Source: Anaerolineae bacterium (lineage in GTDB: Bacteria; Chloroflexota; Anaerolineae; B4-G1; SLSP01). From it: a stretch of DNA of 10,785 nucleotides. Location: the NCBI GenBank assembly GCA_016934645.1, contig JAFGSL010000447.1, positions 1-10,785 on the forward strand. Direction: 5' to 3'. Both the position numbers and the translations under genes were made by a program. The notes beneath the pieces are model-generated. The model did not search any database, was not told the origin of the DNA, and saw nothing but the letters and a program-made list of their open reading frames with translations. Shown piece by piece: positions 1-6,062 of this stretch (within the stretch, counting starts at the first letter, position 1; each line of letters opens with the position of its first letter).

Positions 1-284
1 AGGAAAAAGATGGGGCTGAAGCCGCCCGGCCCGGGGATGGCGACCTCGGCGAAGCGCAACGCGGCGTTCATCGCGGTGAGGACGCCCAGCAATGCGATAA
101 ACTTGGCGTTCACCGCATCGCCCTGCACTTCGAGCAGCAGCGCGACGAAGCTCAGTCCCACCACGAAGGCAAGCAGCAGGGGCGTGTTCGCCGTCTGGCC
201 GGCTGTCACGACAGGGGACACAAAGGCCAGCAGTCCGATGGCAGTGGTCAGCGCGTAGATCAGTGCGCGCAGGAGATGCCGCAT
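1..284 (-). CDS. ECF transporter S component, N-terminal part (cut by window edge)
   Basis: The frame starts at an ATG (284-282), 4 bp after the stop of the DUF4430 gene, and stays open to the window edge, giving 94 residues. The sequence is hydrophobic, with helices at about residues 5-25, 35-52 and 60-78, then the motif PGPGGFSPIFF. From memory, this Gly-Phe-Ser motif after an alanine-rich helix is typical of ECF S components, the membrane subunits that bind a vitamin and dock on the EcfA/EcfT energizing module. The substrate is not readable from this fragment. The upstream cobalamin riboswitch and the two intrinsic-factor-like surface proteins make cobalamin (a CbrT-like role) the best guess. 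EcfA/EcfT genes would be expected beyond the left edge or elsewhere in the genome. An unrelated multi-pass membrane protein remains possible because the C-terminal part is missing. Confidence 0.72.
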   Translation of the reverse strand, partial: MRHLLRALIYALTTAIGLLAFVSPVVTAGQTANTPLLLAFVVGLSFVALLLEVQGDAVNAKFIALLGVLTAMNAALRFAEVAIPGPGGFSPIFF

Positions 285-288
285 CGCA

Positions 289-1200
289 TTACCGCTTCCG
301 TTTGAGCAGCGCCAGGCCGACGATGCAGATCAGTATCAGCGCGTAGGGAATGTATTGCAGGAGCGGACTTGGCGCATGATGAGAGGCCGTCCCAGGAGAG
401 CCTACGGCAGGGAAGGAGAGGACATAGGTAGCGCGAGGGGAGGGGGAAGCAACAGGTTCAGTGGATAACGGAACATCTGTTGTAGGTATAGGCGTAGAAG
501 AAGCAGTGGCAGTCGAGGTCGCAGAGGGTGTCGTGGGTGATGCCAGCGGCGATGTAGATGTCGCGGATGGAGACGGCGTCGGTGATGGTAACGTCGGTGT
601 GGGGATGGGCGTTTCGGGCGGGAGCGATGTGGCGGTCGCTGCTGAGATCAGAGCGTCCTCCGATGGCGTGGCTTCCATGCTACAGATCGTATCGAGGGCA
701 AGGGCAGGCGGGGGAGTAGAACCGTCTCCCCACACCCAGCCATCGATATCGCCATTGCCCACCGTCCACGTCGCTGCGCCCATACCCGAATAGGCCCACG
801 AGTCGTCCGTGTTACGATGGAAGTAATTCCAGTACGTACAGGGGTTACTCTTGCACTGGCAAAAACAGTCGTTGACAGGACACCCCTCGCGGTTGATCGT
901 ACAGACCGCCGATCCCATAGGGCCGGTGTTGGCGTCCACGGCCAGGCCAGAGCGTTGCAGCAACGTCACACCGGAGATGCGCTCTTCGGTGAACGTCACG
1001 CAGCGCGTCAACACACGCCCGTCGCCATGGACGACGATCAGCCCCGCGCGGTTCTGCCCGCCTTCCTGTGCCAGTACAGGTTGTGGAAGCAGCGCAAGGA
1101 GCAAAGCCAGGAATAACAAGAAAAGCCACGATTTTTCGAGGTACAAAACGCCAGCCTGCGCTCGTACACAAGTCAATTCCCGGCACATCTCACGCTTCAT
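289..1200 (-). CDS. Exported, membrane-anchored DUF4430 (transcobalamin C-terminal-like) protein
   Basis: The protein has 303 residues. The ATG at 1200 is chosen because GGAG (1211-1208) lies 7 nt before it; a GTG at 1245 in the same frame would overlap the upstream stop. The order is: short basic N-terminus, signal-peptide core at about 24-44 ending in VLAQ, a globular domain at about 50-165, a Ser/Thr/Pro-rich linker at about 176-275, one membrane helix at about 284-299, and a KRKR stop-transfer tail. The globular domain shows DUF4430 features: a strand with VVHGDG, the aromatic stretch YWNYF, DDSWAYS, and an Asp/Gly turn ending in DGWVWGDG. DUF4430 is the fold of the C-terminal domain of intrinsic factor and transcobalamin. 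Six cysteines fall within residues 100-121, which may form disulfides outside the cell. The gene sits 38 bp after the barrel gene and 4 bp before the ECF gene. The likely role is the lid half of a surface cobalamin receptor. Cobalamin binding is inferred. Confidence 0.8.
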   Translation of the reverse strand: MKREMCRELTCVRAQAGVLYLEKSWLFLLFLALLLALLPQPVLAQEGGQNRAGLIVVHGDGRVLTRCVTFTEERISGVTLLQRSGLAVDANTGPMGSAVCTINREGCPVNDCFCQCKSNPCTYWNYFHRNTDDSWAYSGMGAATWTVGNGDIDGWVWGDGSTPPPALALDTICSMEATPSEDALISAATATSLPPETPIPTPTLPSPTPSPSATSTSPLASPTTPSATSTATASSTPIPTTDVPLSTEPVASPSPRATYVLSFPAVGSPGTASHHAPSPLLQYIPYALILICIVGLALLKRKR

Positions 1201-1238
1201 CGCTCCACTCCTGCTCCCTGCATCCTGCCCCTGGCGCT

Positions 1239-2348
1239 CTACCACTTCCGCAGTTTCAAGCCCGCGCCAAGCATCAACAAGCCCACCAAAATCAGTGTAC
1301 TTCTCGGCGCAAATCCGCCCGTCTCCGGCAACAAGGGGACATCGGAAACGATTGAGACCGGCGCAGCAGCCATCACCGCCTGCGGCGCGCGCGATGCGCC
1401 AACGACCGCGACCGTGACCAGGGACATCCCCTCAGCAGCCTGAACGGCCTGGGCGGAGGCCATAATGTTCGCAAAGGGCACGGTCACTTGCCAGTAGTAA
1501 CCGCCACTGACTGCATCCCAGAGCGCCAGGAGTGCGCCCATAGGATCGGCGCCGGAAGCAGCCCAGTTGCTCACCGGCTCACCGAGCGCGTGAAGCGCCT
1601 GCAACACAACCGCCGTAGAGTTCGCATCGGTATCGGTGCCCCACGCCGAAGGCTTCTGGTAAGGGAAGCCGCCGTCGGCGTTCTGCATCCGCCGGAGATA
1701 GGCAAGTGCGCTGTGAGCGGCACTCGGCTCCCCCACGACGACCAGCGCCTGCATCGCCAGCGCGGTGGTGTTCGTATCCGCCAGCCCTGGCGTCGGCCCG
1801 CCGAAGAGCGACCACGCGCCGTCATCGGCGATCTGCGTCTTGAGCAAATCGATGGCGCTCTGCGGGATGGGTTCTCCGGCATTGTGAAGCGCCAGCATTG
1901 CGTAAGCGTGCGCGTACAGCGAATCGCCGAATCGGTTGGTGGTCTTGTCCTGCGCCGCCACCAATGCCTGTACCAGGTTCTTGCCGCCGAAGTTGCGCGG
2001 GTCCTGACCCGTCGCTACGGCAGCGAGCACGGTGCGGCTGAGTCCGGCGGCATCTTTCACTGCGCCTTGTTTCACCTGCGCCGCCAGGTAATCCAGCGGC
2101 GAATTCCCCGCCGAGGAGAGCCACGTGCTGCAATCCTGACCCACCGCGGCGGCCGCCAGCATCACCTCGGTTGTTGCGCCCAGGTCTGATCCATCGGCAT
2201 AACCATTCGTGAAACCGCCATCTGCCTGCTGGAAACCACGCAACCAGGTCAATGCCGCCTCGTTCTGCGGCCAGGTCGCCGCCGTCACCGGTACGGCCCA
2301 GGCCAACACCAACCCAATGACCAAAACCAACAAACCTAACTTCTTCAT
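1239..2348 (-). CDS. Exported (alpha/alpha)6-barrel protein with LPETG surface anchor (intrinsic-factor-like barrel)
   Basis: The protein has 369 residues. Two adjacent ATGs occur (2351 and 2348); the second has the better 5 nt spacing from GGAGG (2358-2354). An open frame extends upstream to 2417 but has no ribosome site and would bury the signal peptide. Residues 1-24 are a signal peptide (MKKLG, hydrophobic core, VTAA). Residues 25-305 carry prenyltransferase/squalene-cyclase-type repeats, with turns such as QQADGGF and QNADGGF and helices such as DTNTTALAMQAL and DANSTAVVLQAL. The tail has LPETG at 340-344, a hydrophobic helix and RKW, as in sortase substrates. This is the fold of the barrel domain of intrinsic factor/transcobalamin (Pfam Cobalamin-binding). 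No DxDD-type catalytic motif is seen and the protein is exported, so it is not expected to be a terpene cyclase. It lies directly downstream of a cobalamin riboswitch, so corrinoid capture is the favoured role; ligand binding is inferred. Confidence 0.82.
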   Translation of the reverse strand: MKKLGLLVLVIGLVLAWAVPVTAATWPQNEAALTWLRGFQQADGGFTNGYADGSDLGATTEVMLAAAAVGQDCSTWLSSAGNSPLDYLAAQVKQGAVKDAAGLSRTVLAAVATGQDPRNFGGKNLVQALVAAQDKTTNRFGDSLYAHAYAMLALHNAGEPIPQSAIDLLKTQIADDGAWSLFGGPTPGLADTNTTALAMQALVVVGEPSAAHSALAYLRRMQNADGGFPYQKPSAWGTDTDANSTAVVLQALHALGEPVSNWAASGADPMGALLALWDAVSGGYYWQVTVPFANIMASAQAVQAAEGMSLVTVAVVGASRAPQAVMAAAPVSIVSDVPLLPETGGFAPRSTLILVGLLMLGAGLKLRKW

Positions 2349-2351
2349 CAT

Positions 2352-2485
2352 AACCTCCGCGTTTGTGTGATATGCTACCAACAAAAAATCCCTTGCCTCA
2401 CGAGCAATGGATGTCACCGATGACGGCGCTCAACACTCCGGTAGTGCGATCACACGCCGCAGGTTCACCCCTTCTCGCGAGGGTG
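2352..2485 (-). promoter_or_regulatory. Probable expression platform of the cobalamin riboswitch
   Basis: Between the aptamer and the start codon the transcript contains AACCT followed by GCGGCGTGTG (plus positions 2465-2451). This can pair, with small bulges, with the CACAC...CGCGGAGGTT segment (plus positions 2369-2352) that contains the Shine-Dalgarno. AACCT would pair directly with AGGTT of the ribosome site. Just before it lies a small hairpin, CACCC (2485-2481) with GGGTG (2470-2466), which ends next to the anti-Shine-Dalgarno segment. No U-run follows either hairpin, so translational control is more likely than termination. The switching mechanism is inferred from base pairing done by eye. 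Confidence 0.4.
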
Positions 2486-2495
2486 TAGCCACAAT

Positions 2496-2639
2496 GAACT
2501 GAGCAGGCGACCTGGCTTGTGAGTGGTCTGTCAAGATCCTGTCACTTACAGTTGCGCGTCAGCGCCGGACTCCACGTGCAACACGTGCCACCGGCTTCGC
2601 TCTTGGCCCGTCCCATCCGGGGGTGCGGGCACTCAGCTC
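2496..2639 (-). promoter_or_regulatory. Cobalamin (B12) riboswitch aptamer
   Basis: Read on the minus strand, the segment holds the conserved blocks of the cobalamin riboswitch family in order: AAGAGCGAAGCCGGTG (2604-2589), TCCGGCGCTGACGCGCAACT (2569-2550) continuing to GTAA, ACCACT (2527-2522) and the B12 box AAGCCAGGTCGCCTGC (2518-2503). The outer P1 stem closes with 8 pairs: GAGCTGAG (2639-2632) with CTCAGTTC (2503-2496), one of them G-U. An internal hairpin of CACGTG (2587-2582) and CACGTG (2578-2573) occupies the variable arm. The family binds adenosyl-, methyl- or aquocobalamin and normally lowers expression of B12 uptake or synthesis genes when the vitamin is plentiful. The element lies 147 nt before the start of the barrel gene and would control that gene and the two after it. 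Confidence 0.93.
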
Positions 2640-2659
2640 GGAACTATTCGATTGGAAAT

Positions 2660-2687
2660 ATTGTACTGGGTTTGATGCGGGTGTCAA
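2660..2687 (-). promoter_or_regulatory. Sigma-70-type promoter for the riboswitch operon
   Basis: A perfect -35 hexamer TTGACA (2687-2682) is followed after 16 bp by TACAAT (2665-2660), one base from the -10 consensus. A start about 7 nt downstream, near 2653, would place the first transcribed bases just before the riboswitch P1 stem at 2639. This is the expected spacing and gives the cobalamin operon its own promoter, separate from the two-component genes. The promoter begins only 25 bp after the response regulator stop, and no convincing terminator lies between them, so read-through is possible. Confidence 0.75.
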
Positions 2688-2711
2688 GCCCACAAACTTT
2701 TGGGATCCGGT

Positions 2712-3080
2712 TCACTCCTCTGACGACCCCATGCGTTCAGCCATCATGCGGAGTTGGATGAAACTGATCGGCTTGAGCAGGATGAGATCGGCCTCGCTGT
2801 CGAGCATATCCGCCATATTTGCATCGGCAGTGGCGACCAGAACGCGCGTCTTCTCAAGTCTCGGATCGGCGCGGATCTGGTTCAAAAGCTGGTTGCCATC
2901 AACGTGTGGAAGGTTCAGATCCAAAACGACCACGTCGGGGCACAATTCTTTAAGCCGCTGCTGGGCGATGTACCCATCGTAGATGATTTCGGTTTGAAAG
3001 CCACCCGCTTTGAGCGCCTCGGAGAAAATCGTCGCCAAGTCTTCTTCATCTTCGATAATCAACGCAAATTTCCCGTTCAT
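2712..3080 (-). CDS. Receiver-only response regulator (CheY-like)
   Basis: The 122-residue protein is a single receiver domain with no output domain. The acidic pocket is E10-D11-E12, the phosphate-accepting aspartate is D54 in VVVLDLNLP, the switch threonine is T84 in LVATADA, and the conserved lysine is K103 in LLKPIS. All key residues for phosphorylation are therefore present. The start ATG overlaps the stop of the histidine kinase (ATGA at 3080-3077), indicating translational coupling and a cognate pair. Stand-alone receivers usually act by protein-protein contact, as in phosphorelays or control of a motor or enzyme, rather than by DNA binding. A downstream partner is not visible in the window. 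Confidence 0.92.
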   Translation of the reverse strand: MNGKFALIIEDEEDLATIFSEALKAGGFQTEIIYDGYIAQQRLKELCPDVVVLDLNLPHVDGNQLLNQIRADPRLEKTRVLVATADANMADMLDSEADLILLKPISFIQLRMMAERMGSSEE

Positions 3081-4471
3081 GCTATGCCTCCTGCCCTTTG
3101 CTGGTTAGCATTGTTTTTCGATGGGACAATCGGAATCTTGACCGTGAACGTACTGCCAAATCCAACCTCACTGACGACGCTCACGCTTCCGCCCATAAGT
3201 GTAGTCAATTGTTTCACAATGGAAAGGCCCAGTCCAAAACCTTTGTGCTCTCGCGTCGCCGAACTATCACCTTGCCGGAAAGGTTCGAACATCACGGTTT
3301 GGATTTCTGGCTCAATGCCCGGCCCGGTGTCCGCAACATCGATCGCCCAAAAGTTTTCATCAGGACGATAAAAGTGAACGCTGATACCGCCTTTTTGGGT
3401 AAATTTCAACGCGTTGTTGATAAGGTTGACGAGAATCTGATGCAACCGTTTGCGGTCGCCTTCCAAAGTAGCAGGGACCGCGGGAGAAACATGAACTTTG
3501 AGATACAGCTTTTTCGATTCGACGAGCACACGCATCGTGGATTCCATATCATTGACCAGGTCTCGCAGGATAAAAGGCTCCACGGTCAGAGAGAGCTGTC
3601 CTGCTTCCATTCGCGCCTGGTCGAGCAAGTCATTGACGAGGCCCAACAAACGTTCGTCGTTGGCGATGATGCGTTGGAGCGCGCCTCGTTGCTTTTGAGA
3701 GAGAGGACCATAGACCTCCGTTAAGAGCATTTCAGCAAATCCCTGGATAGAGCTGAGGGGTGTGCGCAGTTCGTGCGAGACGATGGAGAGAAAGCGCGAC
3801 TTGAGCCGATCGAGTTCCTGGAGTCTTTCATAGGCGAGGATCAGTTGTTCGTTAGTCTGCTGCAGTTCAAAGGTGCGCTCGCGCACGCGGTCTTCCAGGC
3901 CGATGTTGAGGATGCGCAAATCGACGAGAGCGCTTTCCAGACTGCGGGCAGAAAGCCAGGCAACGAAGGCGATGGCAAATAAAGCAAGTATAGTGGGTAT
4001 ACCTGGGACAGTACGTAGTACAAAAGCATCCATATAGGCAATAATTGCACCACATACTCCAGCAACAACAAAACTCGTCCAGGGACGGAGGATAACACTG
4101 GACATAAGAATGGGAATGGTAAAAAGAAATAGAGATCGCCCTCCTACGACTTGCTCAGGGTTATCCGAAAGAGCAAAAGCACCAATTAATAACAAGATAA
4201 ACAGCCAACCAGCCACCAAACCAGACCAGCGACGATTTATAAAAAAAATAACAACCGAACTAACAAGCAGGCCCAAGATAAGCGGAACAAGTCGTCTGAA
4301 GTCTGCTAGAGGAGCTAGCTTAACTAAACGAGCTATCGTAATAGCAATCAGTGCAAGAAACACTAAAGAACTTGTGCCAAACAAGAGTATATTCAACATT
4401 CGACGACGACGAATGTCTTCCGGATCCGTAGAGGAGACTTCTAATAGTTGCGCTAACACATCAGATTTCAT
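3077..4471 (-). CDS. Membrane sensor histidine kinase
   Basis: The protein has 464 residues. GGAG (4479-4476) precedes the ATG by 4 nt. Residues 28-175 form about six membrane helices with short loops and no large extracellular sensor domain. A charged coiled-coil-like linker at about 190-222 follows, then the dimerization/phosphoacceptor domain with H233 in SIVSHELRTPLSS, and the ATPase domain with the N box LVNLINNALKF (347-357), G1 DTGPGI (381-386) and G2 GFGLGLSIVK (411-420). It is thus a complete kinase, expected to phosphorylate the response regulator encoded next. The sensor part resembles membrane-embedded sensing modules, so the signal could be a membrane lipid or bilayer state; that is speculation. 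Its start overlaps the diterpene cyclase gene by 11 bp, suggesting one transcript. The 5' third of the gene looks more AT-rich than the catalytic part. Confidence 0.93.
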   Translation of the reverse strand: MKSDVLAQLLEVSSTDPEDIRRRRMLNILLFGTSSLVFLALIAITIARLVKLAPLADFRRLVPLILGLLVSSVVIFFINRRWSGLVAGWLFILLLIGAFALSDNPEQVVGGRSLFLFTIPILMSSVILRPWTSFVVAGVCGAIIAYMDAFVLRTVPGIPTILALFAIAFVAWLSARSLESALVDLRILNIGLEDRVRERTFELQQTNEQLILAYERLQELDRLKSRFLSIVSHELRTPLSSIQGFAEMLLTEVYGPLSQKQRGALQRIIANDERLLGLVNDLLDQARMEAGQLSLTVEPFILRDLVNDMESTMRVLVESKKLYLKVHVSPAVPATLEGDRKRLHQILVNLINNALKFTQKGGISVHFYRPDENFWAIDVADTGPGIEPEIQTVMFEPFRQGDSSATREHKGFGLGLSIVKQLTTLMGGSVSVVSEVGFGSTFTVKIPIVPSKNNANQQRAGGIA

Positions 4472-5942
4472 GCATCTCCGTCAGCGTAAGAGCACTTAAT
4501 ACCGCCGATTTGACAACCAATTCAGGGCAGTATAGGCATTTACCAATCCAGAGTGGGGGATAAGGAGGATTCAAATGATTGGCTAACCATTCTTGACCTC
4601 GTTGAAATACATCTTTATCAATATGATTGCCGTAGTATCGACTCCAAATCGCCAAAGCCTGCAAACAATAAGCTGTTTCCTCAGCCGTAGACAAATAATA
4701 CCCCCAAGATCCATCAACATTCTGAGATGATAAAATCCAGTCAATGGCCGCTCTCGCCGTCGAGTAATCATAAGCCATACAAGCCATTGCGCCATGAGAG
4801 GTCGCATAATAGGGTGAGACATGCCATTTATCGAACCAGAAAGCATTGTCGGTCCTGGCCTCATTCAAAAAAAGCAGCAACTTCTTTATTGCAGGATGAT
4901 TTCTCTCAAAGTTAGCCTGTTTTAGCGCACCTAAAATGTGGATATTGGCGCTAATGGATGGATTCGATTCCAAATCAAAACAACGGAAGTAATAGGGTCT
5001 TTCATAAGACAAGACGGCCTCTATATCTACGGAGCGTCCGTAATAACTTAATACGTCGTAAACAATACTTGTCTCATCTCCGTCTTTAGGAGCATAGTCT
5101 TTTGCAAAACCGGCCCCCGTGCCAGAGAGCCAACTTTGTTCCAGGAAGTCAAGATGGGGTTTACACAAATTCAATATTCCATCGTCTAATAATTCTGTAG
5201 CATACTTCAAATTCCACAACACCCAAGCTTGCTCAAAAACATCGAATGGGGATACATTGGGCGCTTTACCATCAATCGCTACTGAGCGCAAATAAGCAAG
5301 CGCATTCGGATCCCCTCTGCGCACGTATAAAGCAAAATAAGCAGTTGCCGAAGGGCTATAACTGATAGAGCCATTCTGCTCTTGTACATGCTCTGCATCC
5401 AATAAATCTATGCCATCACTACCCGCCATCTCAAGCGAGAATGCCATTGTTACCGAACGATTGATCATACCATTCGGAAGCATCGCTAATTTGGCCGAAC
5501 GGAGCGGCGCCAGAGACTTCAGCACCTCGATTTCTTCGCGATGGAGCGCGCCTAGTGTCCTCGCTTCCTGAAACAAGGTAGGGACAATAAGTTCAAAGCC
5601 TATCGTTTCCCCCGCGGAATCTTGACCTAGTCGCGATGTCATGATTTCCAAAGCCACCTCCGCCCGGCGCAAGCGGTCGCAATCACCAGGATGGGCGCGT
5701 CTCGCCAGCGCATTGATAGCCGCCAGGGTACAAATAACACGATCATGATAATAACAAGGGTCTTCCGCACCCCAAGAACCATCCGGAAGCTGGTGTTCAC
5801 GCAACCACTCCAGCGCCAATTCACCGATCGGTTCACCGATCTCCGTTAGTCGTGCAACCCACGCCGTATCGTAAGCCGTAATCATCATCTTTCCAGGGCC
5901 GGCTTCTTCAAGCAATTCGATCCATGCTGCGTGTAAATCCAT
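4461..5942 (-). CDS. Class II diterpene cyclase, Rv3377c/halimadienyl diphosphate synthase-like
   Basis: The protein has 493 residues, close to Rv3377c of M. tuberculosis (about 500). The ATG at 5942 is preceded by AGGTGA with a 7 nt spacer; an in-frame ATG at 5990 is less likely. Landmarks shared, from memory, with Rv3377c are TAYDTAWVA (22-30), LPDGSWGAE (52-60), NGSISYSPSATAYFALY (190-206), the catalytic acid motif DGDE followed by TS (287-292, where Rv3377c has DCDTTS), a GRSxDIxAVL segment, LGALKQA, and DGSWG (410-414) ahead of TAEETAYC. Such enzymes protonate a double bond of geranylgeranyl diphosphate and cyclize it to a bicyclic diphosphate (halimadienyl, kolavenyl or copalyl type). 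The second acid of the motif acts as proton donor. The product skeleton cannot be predicted. Location is cytoplasmic. No geranylgeranyl diphosphate synthase gene is in the window. Confidence 0.9.
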   Translation of the reverse strand: MDLHAAWIELLEEAGPGKMMITAYDTAWVARLTEIGEPIGELALEWLREHQLPDGSWGAEDPCYYHDRVICTLAAINALARRAHPGDCDRLRRAEVALEIMTSRLGQDSAGETIGFELIVPTLFQEARTLGALHREEIEVLKSLAPLRSAKLAMLPNGMINRSVTMAFSLEMAGSDGIDLLDAEHVQEQNGSISYSPSATAYFALYVRRGDPNALAYLRSVAIDGKAPNVSPFDVFEQAWVLWNLKYATELLDDGILNLCKPHLDFLEQSWLSGTGAGFAKDYAPKDGDETSIVYDVLSYYGRSVDIEAVLSYERPYYFRCFDLESNPSISANIHILGALKQANFERNHPAIKKLLLFLNEARTDNAFWFDKWHVSPYYATSHGAMACMAYDYSTARAAIDWILSSQNVDGSWGYYLSTAEETAYCLQALAIWSRYYGNHIDKDVFQRGQEWLANHLNPPYPPLWIGKCLYCPELVVKSAVLSALTLTEMHEI

Positions 5943-6042
5943 AGAAAAGTCACCTGCCTGCGCGTTGGTTAGCCTGTCTTTAACTCGCACTTGAGGTAGC
6001 GGGCAAAAATAGAATCCACCCTAACCGTTTTCTTCTTCACCA

Positions 6043-6052
6043 TGAACGTTCA
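6043..6052. repeat. 10-bp perfect palindrome between the radical SAM and cyclase genes
   Basis: TGAACGTTCA is a perfect inverted repeat lying 10-20 bp beyond the stop of the radical SAM gene, in the 120 bp gap before the cyclase. This is the only gap of notable size inside the diterpene block. A palindrome of this length could be an operator half-site or arise by chance. No clear promoter hexamers accompany it. Confidence 0.2.
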
Positions 6053-6062
6053 GTCACCCGTG

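Noticed and set aside
10..258. Plus-strand open frame of 82 codons at the left edge
   Set aside because: The opposite strand carries the ECF S component frame, open to the edge with membrane helices and the PGPGGFSPIFF motif.
461..793. Plus-strand open frame encoding a Val/Gly/Asp-rich repeat-like protein
   Set aside because: It is the reverse complement of the Ser/Thr/Pro-rich linker of the DUF4430 protein; the apparent repeats come from that low-complexity DNA.
851..1417. Plus-strand open frame of 188 codons across the DUF4430 and barrel genes
   Set aside because: It spans two well-supported minus-strand genes and has a random-looking composition.
1488..2189. Long plus-strand open frame (233 codons) antisense to the barrel gene
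   Set aside because: It is Arg-rich with no domain features, and the minus strand has a coherent exported protein with a ribosome site. It is a GC-rich antisense shadow.
1239..2348. Reading the barrel gene as a third terpene cyclase or prenyltransferase of the diterpene cluster
   Set aside because: It has a signal peptide, an LPETG surface tail, no DxDD-type motif, its own promoter and a cobalamin riboswitch, so it belongs to the uptake operon.
2688..2711. Rho-independent terminator after the response regulator
   Set aside because: A CCCA/TGGG stem of only four pairs is possible and no U-run follows.
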